Assembly (NCBI RefSeq): GCF_007829885.1
Contig: NZ_VIWW01000002.1
Span: forward strand, 1-64,000
From: Streptomyces brevispora
GTDB lineage: Bacteria; Actinomycetota; Actinomycetes; Streptomycetales; Streptomycetaceae
Reading direction: 5' to 3'
Length of the DNA stretch: 64,000 nucleotides
The translations under genes were made by a program, and so were the position numbers. Positions 58,534-64,000 of the stretch are shown in pieces (the stretch's first letter is position 1; every line of letters begins with the position of its first letter). Below the pieces are notes generated by a model that did not search any database, was not told the origin of the DNA, and was given only the letters and a program-made list of their open reading frames with translations.

Positions 58534-58566
58534 TCATTGTGAATAGAGGTAACAATGAGCTATGCT
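58534..58566 (+). promoter_or_regulatory. Exporter promoter with MarR-type inverted repeat
   Basis: TCATTGT (58534-58540) and ACAATGA (58552-58558) are exact inverted repeats with an 11-base spacer. They overlap a -35-like TTGTGA (58537-58542) and the spacer before a -10-like TATGCT (58561-58566), 18 bases apart. Binding of the divergent MarR protein would block this promoter and possibly its own. Confidence 0.6.
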
Positions 58567-58698
58567 CCTATCTGCTCGACTGTCACGGACCGCGATTCCC
58601 GACGACCCGCCGATCCGGACGGTCGCGGACCCCTTGACGCGCGTGCCGAGGCAGGCCGTCGCATCCTCCCCGTTGCCGCACGTCTGACGAAGGAGCTC

Positions 58699-60504
58699 AT
58701 GAAACCCGACGAACCCACGTGGACACCCCCGCCACCGGATGCCGAGCAGCCGCCCGCCGAACTGCGCCGTATCCTCCGCCTCTTCCATCCGTACCGCGGC
58801 CGTCTCGCGGTGGTCGGACTGCTCGTCGGCGCCTCGTCGCTGGTGTCGGTCGCCTCACCGTTCCTGCTGCGCGAAATCCTCGACACCGCCATCCCGCAGG
58901 GTCGGACCGGACTTCTCTCGCTGCTCGCGCTCGGCATGATCCTCACGGCCGTGATGAACAGCGTCTTCGGCGTGCTGCAGACCCTCATCTCCACCACCGT
59001 CGGCCAGCGCGTGATGCACGACCTGCGCACCGCGGTCTACACCCAGCTCCAGCGGATGCCGCTCGCCTTCTTCACCAAGACCCGCACGGGCGAGGTCCAG
59101 TCCCGGATCGCCAACGACATCGGAGGCATGCAGGCCACCGTCACCTCGACGGCGACCTCGCTGGTCTCCAACTTCACCGCGGTCATCGCCACCGTCGTCG
59201 CCATGCTCGCGCTCGACTGGCGGCTCACCGTCGTCTCGATGGTGCTGCTGCCGGTCTTCGTCTGGATCAGCCGCCGGGTCGGCCGTGAGCGCAAGAAGAT
59301 CACCACCCAGCGGCAGAAGCAGATGGCCGCGATGGCGGCCACGGTCACCGAATCGCTCTCCGTCAGCGGCATCCTGCTCGGCCGCACCATGGGCCGGTCG
59401 GATTCGCTCACCAAGGGATTCGCCGAGGAGTCCGAGCGTCTGGTCGACCTCGAAGTGCGCTCCAGCATGGCCGGACGCTGGCGGATGTCGACGATCGGTA
59501 TCGTCATGGCCGCCATGCCCGCCTTCATCTACTGGGCCGCGGGCCTCACCCTGCAGTCCGGCGGACCCACTGTCTCCATCGGTACGATCGTCGCCTTCGT
59601 CTCGCTCCAGCAGGGCCTCTTCCGGCCCGCCGTGAGCCTGCTCTCCACCGGAGTGCAGATGCAGACGTCTCTCGCCCTCTTCCAGCGGATCTTCGAATAC
59701 CTCGACCTCACGGTGGACATCACGGAGCCGGAGAACCCGGTCCGGCTGGGGAAGATCCGCGGCGAGATCCGCTTCGAGAACGTCGACTTCAGCTACGACG
59801 AGAAGAGCGGTCCCACCCTCAGTGGCGTCGACGTGGCCGTGCCCGCGGGCGGCAGCCTGGCGGTCGTGGGCCCCACCGGATCCGGAAAGTCCACCCTCAG
59901 CTATCTGGTGCCGCGGCTGTACGACGTCTCCGGTGGACGCGTCACGCTCGACGGCGTGGATGTGCGTGATCTGGATTTCGACACCCTCGCCAGGGCCATC
60001 GGGGTGGTCTCCCAGGAGACGTACCTCTTCCACGCCTCCGTTGCCGAGAACCTGCGCTTCGCCAAGCCCGAGGCCACCGACGCGGAGATCGAGGCAGCGG
60101 CCCGCGCGGCACAGATCCATGACCACATCGCCTCGCTGCCCTACGGCTACGACACCCTTGTCGGTGAACGCGGCTACCGGTTTTCGGGCGGCGAGAAGCA
60201 ACGGCTGGCCATCGCCCGCACGATCCTGCGCGATCCGCCGGTGCTGATCCTCGACGAGGCGACCAGCGCCCTCGACACCCGTACCGAGTTCGCCGTGCAG
60301 GAGGCGATCGACGCACTCTCCGCCGGACGCACCACTCTCACCATCGCTCACCGGCTGTCCACGGTGCGTGACGCGGACCAGATCGTCGTCCTGGACGGCG
60401 GACGGACCGCGGAGCGCGGCACTCACGAGGAACTGCTCGCGCAGGACGGGCGCTACGCCGCCCTGGTTCGCCGGGATACCCAACTCGCCTATACAGCAGG
60501 CTGA
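58699..60504 (+). CDS. ABC exporter, fused permease/ATPase (homodimer type)
   Basis: A 601-residue half-transporter with every catalytic element intact: Walker A GPTGSGKSTL, Q-loop VVSQETYLFHA, signature FSGGEKQR, Walker B LILDEATSALD and H-loop TIAHRLSTV. Six membrane helices (about 30-320) precede it. It probably works as a multidrug- or lipid-exporting homodimer. The ATG at 58699 has an AAGGAG ribosome site; the longer frame from 58555 includes the operator and is rejected. Regulated by the divergent MarR gene. Confidence 0.94.
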   Translation: MKPDEPTWTPPPPDAEQPPAELRRILRLFHPYRGRLAVVGLLVGASSLVSVASPFLLREILDTAIPQGRTGLLSLLALGMILTAVMNSVFGVLQTLISTTVGQRVMHDLRTAVYTQLQRMPLAFFTKTRTGEVQSRIANDIGGMQATVTSTATSLVSNFTAVIATVVAMLALDWRLTVVSMVLLPVFVWISRRVGRERKKITTQRQKQMAAMAATVTESLSVSGILLGRTMGRSDSLTKGFAEESERLVDLEVRSSMAGRWRMSTIGIVMAAMPAFIYWAAGLTLQSGGPTVSIGTIVAFVSLQQGLFRPAVSLLSTGVQMQTSLALFQRIFEYLDLTVDITEPENPVRLGKIRGEIRFENVDFSYDEKSGPTLSGVDVAVPAGGSLAVVGPTGSGKSTLSYLVPRLYDVSGGRVTLDGVDVRDLDFDTLARAIGVVSQETYLFHASVAENLRFAKPEATDAEIEAAARAAQIHDHIASLPYGYDTLVGERGYRFSGGEKQRLAIARTILRDPPVLILDEATSALDTRTEFAVQEAIDALSAGRTTLTIAHRLSTVRDADQIVVLDGGRTAERGTHEELLAQDGRYAALVRRDTQLAYTAG

Positions 60505-60795
60505 TTAGCGGGATCGGCGGGGAGCGGCGGGATCGGCCGCGCCTGCTCACGAGGGCGAACCCTGCGGTGCCTGCCGGCACGGTTTCGCGTCCTTCGCGAC
60601 GCGGTGAGCCCCGAACGCCGGACGTCTGTACGGACGAACGGCCCCTGTCGTGTCACCGGCCCGGCCGGGATCTGCCCGGACGGTACACACGGCGCCGCCG
60701 CTCCCGTGGGACGGGGAGCGACGGCACTGATCGAGCCATGGTCAGATGAGCCAACCCACGAAGTGGGTGCGTGTCCCCGACCCGACCCGACGCGC

Positions 60796-61899
60796 TCACG
60801 CCGCGGGAGCAGCCCGTTCCACGGCCGGCTCGGCACGTTCCAGCAACCGTCCGATCGCCCGTACGGCGGCCCGCCCGGCCCGGTTGGCGCCGATCGTGCT
60901 GGCGGACGGTCCGTACCCGACGAGATGGACGCGCTCGTCGCGTACCGCCCGGGTCCCCTCGATCCGGATGCCGCCACCGGGCTCGCGCAGCCGCAACGGG
61001 GCGAGATGGTCGATGGCGGGCCGGAAGCCGGTCGCCCAGAGGATGACATCGGCCTCGACGGTGCGGCCGTCGTCCCAGGCGACGCCGGTCGGTGTGATCC
61101 GGTCGAACATCGGCAGGCGATCGAACACCCCCGACTCGCGGGCGCGCCGGACGGCATCGGTGACCGGCAGCCCAGTCACGCTGACCACGCTCTGCGGCGG
61201 CAGCCCGCGCCGTACCCGGTCCGCCACCATGGCGACGGCGGCCCGCCCCCGGTCCGCGTCGAACGGGCCCTCGCGGAAGACCGGTGGCCGGCGCGTCACC
61301 CAGTGGGTGTCCGCGGCCACCTCGGCGATCTCCATCAGATGCTGGGTACCGGACGCCCCGCCGCCCACCACGACGACCCGCTGCCCGGCGAACTCGGCGG
61401 GCCCCGGATAGTTCGCCGTGTGCAGTTGGCGGCCGCGGAAGGTGTCCTGGCCCGGGTAGCGCGGCCAGAACGGCCGGTCCCAGGTTCCCGTCGCACTGAT
61501 CAGGGCCCGGGTCGCATACGTGCCCTCGGAGGTCTCCACGAGCAGCCGCCCGCCGTCTCCCTCGCGCACCGCGCTCACCTCGACCGGCCGGTGCACCCGC
61601 AGGTCGAAGGCGCGTTCGTACGAGTCGAAGTACTCGCCGATGACCTCGGAGGAGGGCCTGCTGTCATCGGCGCCGGTCAGCTCCATGCCGGGCAGTGCGT
61701 GCATACCGTGGACCTTGCCGTACGTCAGCGACGGCCAGCGGAACTGCCAGGCACCGCCGGGGCGTGGGGCGTGGTCGAGCACCACGAAATCGCGGTCGGG
61801 CTCCAGGCCCGTACGGCGCAGGTGGTAGGCGCCGGACAGGCCCGCCTGTCCGGCGCCGATCACCACGACATCCACTGAGCGCACCACGGCATTGTTCAC
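60796..61899 (-). CDS. Flavin-dependent monooxygenase/oxidoreductase
   Basis: A 367-residue two-dinucleotide flavoprotein. The FAD motif is VVVIGAGQAGLSGAYHL (11-27) and the NADPH motif VVVVGGGASGTQHL (about 174-187). Between them lie a GATD-like turn and WATGFRP near the C-terminal third, the pattern of single-component FMO/Baeyer-Villiger-like enzymes. Putative substrates are amines, sulfides or ketones. The protein ends in an Ala/Glu-rich tail. It is a single gene, and a small hairpin (ACCCAC-GAA-GTGGGT, 60754-60768) follows its stop. Confidence 0.88.
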   Translation of the reverse strand: MNNAVVRSVDVVVIGAGQAGLSGAYHLRRTGLEPDRDFVVLDHAPRPGGAWQFRWPSLTYGKVHGMHALPGMELTGADDSRPSSEVIGEYFDSYERAFDLRVHRPVEVSAVREGDGGRLLVETSEGTYATRALISATGTWDRPFWPRYPGQDTFRGRQLHTANYPGPAEFAGQRVVVVGGGASGTQHLMEIAEVAADTHWVTRRPPVFREGPFDADRGRAAVAMVADRVRRGLPPQSVVSVTGLPVTDAVRRARESGVFDRLPMFDRITPTGVAWDDGRTVEADVILWATGFRPAIDHLAPLRLREPGGGIRIEGTRAVRDERVHLVGYGPSASTIGANRAGRAAVRAIGRLLERAEPAVERAAPAA

Positions 61900-62041
61900 G
61901 CTTCTACTAACTATGGCGGGGTCGTGGATCTTCCCGCGCCCCCAGGAGGCTCAGTGCCCCCGGCGAACAGCAGCGGCGCCTCCCGTCGTGGAACAGGCGC
62001 ACAGGCCCGCGCCCGTACGCGGAGGACGACGACAGCCCGAC

Positions 62042-62980
62042 TCACTCCTTGACCGCACCCGCGTTGGCACCGCTGACGAAGTAGCGCTGGAAGCAGAAGA
62101 AGAGCGCGGCCACCGGGATGGTGGAGAGCAAGGCCGCTGCCAGCTTCAGCGGATACTGCGTGCCTCCGCCGAGACCGCCCGAGACAAAACGGGCCAAGCC
62201 CGTGGTGAGCGTCTCGTACTGACCGGACTGCGTGCTGACGAGGAAGTGCGTGAACTCGTTCCACGACCCCTGGAACGACAGGATCGTCAGAGTGATCAGT
62301 GCCGGTCTGGCCATCGGCAGGACGACGGACCAGAAGATCCGGAACACACCTGCGCCGTCGACCCGCGCCGCTTCCTCGACCTCGCGCGGTACCGACTCGA
62401 AGAACTGCTTCATGATGAAGATTCCCGCGGCGTCCACCAGCAGCGGAAGGATCATGCCGGTGTACGTGTCGAAGATGCCGAAGGTGTTGAGCACGAGGAA
62501 CTTCGGGATGAGCAGGGCGACTCCGGGCACCGCCATCACCGCGATCACGAAACCGAGCAGTACCGAGCGGCCCCGGAAGCGCAGTCGCGCCAGCGCGTAT
62601 CCCGCCATCGAGTCGAACAGCACCCGGCCCGCGGTCACCAGCACCGCCACCAGCGCCGAGTTGCCGAGCCAGCGAAGGAAGGGCACCCCCTCCGCTGCCC
62701 GGCTCAGCCCGAACAGCCTCTGGTACGCGGCCGTCGTCGGGGTGGTCGGCAGCAGGGCCAGTGGATGAGCGGCGGCATCCGGGTCCGTCTTGAAGCCGGT
62801 CACCAACTGGAGGACGAACGGCAGCAGGTAGAGCAGGCCCAGCCCGAGCACCATGGCGTAACCCACCAGTCGTGCGGGCAGGGGGAAACGCCTCAGGACG
62901 GGCCGTCCTCGGTCGTTCGAGGCGCGAGGGCGACGGACCGGCCGGGTCCGTTCGCGTACAGCCCCACCGGCGGTGGTCAT
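62042..62980 (-). CDS. Carbohydrate ABC transporter permease (MalG-like)
   Basis: A 312-residue inner-membrane permease with six helices. The cytoplasmic EAA loop that contacts the ATPase is VEEAARVDGAGVFRIFWSVV, followed by LPMARPAL. A Pro/Arg-rich N-terminus precedes the first helix. The ATG at 62980 overlaps the stop of the partner permease by four bases (ATGA). This is the MalG position in the usual order of binding protein, MalF, MalG. The transported sugar is unknown; neither a binding protein nor a LacI regulator is visible within the window. Confidence 0.92.
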   Translation of the reverse strand: MTTAGGAVRERTRPVRRPRASNDRGRPVLRRFPLPARLVGYAMVLGLGLLYLLPFVLQLVTGFKTDPDAAAHPLALLPTTPTTAAYQRLFGLSRAAEGVPFLRWLGNSALVAVLVTAGRVLFDSMAGYALARLRFRGRSVLLGFVIAVMAVPGVALLIPKFLVLNTFGIFDTYTGMILPLLVDAAGIFIMKQFFESVPREVEEAARVDGAGVFRIFWSVVLPMARPALITLTILSFQGSWNEFTHFLVSTQSGQYETLTTGLARFVSGGLGGGTQYPLKLAAALLSTIPVAALFFCFQRYFVSGANAGAVKE

Positions 62981-64000
62981 CGGTTCCTCCCGGTGCGTGC
63001 GCCACGCTCCCGCAGCGCCCAGCGCTGGAACGCGGTCAGGATGAGAATCAGGGCGAGCAGGATGAACGCGATGGCCGAGCCCTGGCCGAAGTCCGAGTTG
63101 CCGAAGCCGGCGGAGTACGACAGGAAGGCCGGCGTGAGCGTCGTATTGCCCGGGGCGCCCTGGCCCATCACATACACCTGATCGAAGACCTGCCAGGTGG
63201 AGATCAGTCCCAGGGTGAGCACCAGGAACAACACGGGACGCAACGCGGGCAGCGTCACGTGCCGCAGTAGCTGGCGGCGGTTGACCCCTTCGATCGCGGC
63301 CGACTCCTCCAGCTCCCGCGGGATGTTCTGGAGTGCCGCGAGGAAGATCAGCATGAAGGTGCCCGAGGTGGTCCACACCGCGAGCATGATGAGCGTGCAC
63401 ATCGCGACCGAGGGGCCCGAGAGCCACTCGAACCACGACAGCCCCATGACGGAGTGATCGGCCAGCACTCCGGTGGGCCGTTCGGGATCGATGATCCCCA
63501 GACCGCCCAGGATCACGGAGAGCACTCCGCGGGGGTCCGCGAACCAGTTCGGTCCCTTGACCCCGATCCAGGTCAGCATGGAGTTGACGGCTCCACTTCC
63601 CTGGAAGAGAAAGAGGAAGACCGTGGAGACAGCGATGGAGCTGGTGACCGACGGGAAGAAGAACGTGGTGCGCAGCGCGCCCCGTCCCCGCAGCAGTCGC
63701 TGGTTGACGACCAGGGCGAGACCCAGTGCCAGCAGCGTCTGCAGGGGGACGGTCAGCAGTACGTAGTAGGCGTTGTTGCGCAGGGAGGTCGCGAAGAGCG
63801 TGCGGTCGAGTCCGTCCTGCGTGAGCAGCGTCCGGTAGTTGTCCAGGCCGACGAAATCGGCCTGACCGGAGAACGGGTTGGACTGCCCGTCCCAGTGCAG
63901 CAGGCTCACCCACAGCGCCATCAGGATGGGAAGCACCATGAACAGGCCGAGGACGAGCACCATGGGGCTGACGAACAGCCAGCCCCAGGTGCCCTCCCCG
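62977..64000 (-). CDS. Carbohydrate ABC transporter permease (MalF-like), start beyond window
   Basis: At least 341 residues of a sugar permease are visible. The EAA loop is LEESAAIEGVNRRQLLRHVT, followed by LPALRP. The frame stays open to base 64000, reading GWLFVSPMVLVLGLFMVLPI, so the true start lies outside. A fairly long periplasmic loop after the third helix (about 110-165 of the visible part) is typical of MalF-like subunits. Coupled by ATGA to the MalG-like gene. Confidence 0.92.
   Translation of the reverse strand, partial: GEGTWGWLFVSPMVLVLGLFMVLPILMALWVSLLHWDGQSNPFSGQADFVGLDNYRTLLTQDGLDRTLFATSLRNNAYYVLLTVPLQTLLALGLALVVNQRLLRGRGALRTTFFFPSVTSSIAVSTVFLFLFQGSGAVNSMLTWIGVKGPNWFADPRGVLSVILGGLGIIDPERPTGVLADHSVMGLSWFEWLSGPSVAMCTLIMLAVWTTSGTFMLIFLAALQNIPRELEESAAIEGVNRRQLLRHVTLPALRPVLFLVLTLGLISTWQVFDQVYVMGQGAPGNTTLTPAFLSYSAGFGNSDFGQGSAIAFILLALILILTAFQRWALRERGARTGRNR

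Noticed and set aside
58855..60483. A 542-residue minus-strand frame opposite the MarR-linked ABC exporter
   Set aside because: The plus strand has Walker A, signature and Walker B in order; the minus frame is a shadow.
1..64000. Search for tRNA, rRNA, integrase, transposase and attachment sites
   Set aside because: No cloverleaf, rRNA segment, recombinase or transposase domain was recognised by eye. A tRNAscan or Infernal run would be decisive, and short RNAs could have been missed.

Overview
This window is chromosomal DNA of a high-GC actinomycete, almost certainly a Streptomyces. Support comes from the GC-rich third codon positions, the actinobacterial-type MurT/GatD pair, a helix-turn-helix/DUF397/ATPase regulatory trio of the WhiJ/AbaA type, a subtilisin-inhibitor (SSI) gene, a cyclic-di-AMP riboswitch ahead of an NlpC/P60 hydrolase, and a 14-bp CebR-type cellulose-regulon box. 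No rRNA, tRNA, CRISPR array, prophage or insertion sequence was seen.

Layout. 0-5.4 kb: two overlapping CNNM/CorC-like membrane genes, a GNAT acetyltransferase, a cytochrome P450, a ribbon-helix-helix/Fic-like toxin-antitoxin pair with an apparently leaderless promoter, and a methyltransferase. 5.5-10 kb: biotin genes bioB-bioA-bioD, divergent from bioF, with a perfect palindrome between them. 10-15.8 kb: the DUF397/XRE/ATPase trio, a LysR-LysE pair, the riboswitch-NlpC/P60 unit, and a ClpP homologue that has lost its catalytic Ser and His, divergent from an orphan Phd/YefM antitoxin. 16-19.1 kb: an epimerase, a PlsC acyltransferase, and two gene remnants facing away from each other.

19.2-27.8 kb is the main accessory block. 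Four secreted polysaccharidases (GH10, GH48, GH12, GH6), each with a C-terminal family 3 cellulose-binding module, are read leftward behind one promoter carrying the CebR-type box. Together they would supply xylanase, reducing-end exocellulase, endoglucanase and a GH6 cellulase.

28.6-44.6 kb is mostly housekeeping: SSI inhibitor, a 52-aa membrane protein, CtaG, phosphofructokinase, MurT/GatD (lipid II amidation), peptide deformylase, a TetR repressor with divergent acyl-CoA dehydrogenase, glutathione peroxidase, an XRE-cupin regulator with a GNAT enzyme, thioesterase II, a Ski2-like helicase and a membrane hydrolase.

44.6-64 kb: a second pair of outward-facing remnants (Lrp regulator and MFS exporter), a short MTHFR-like enzyme, and four ABC exporter halves arranged as two heterodimers whose two ATP sites are decayed in a complementary way. 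These are followed by an L,D-transpeptidase-like lipoprotein, a 979-aa FAD/Fe-S D-lactate-type dehydrogenase, a MarR regulator with a divergent conventional ABC exporter, a flavin monooxygenase, and two sugar ABC permeases that run off the right edge.

The strongest candidates for undescribed biology are the pseudo-ClpP/orphan antitoxin locus, the Fic-like toxin lacking the usual catalytic motif, the paired ABC exporters with one ATP site dismantled, and two deletion scars of identical geometry.
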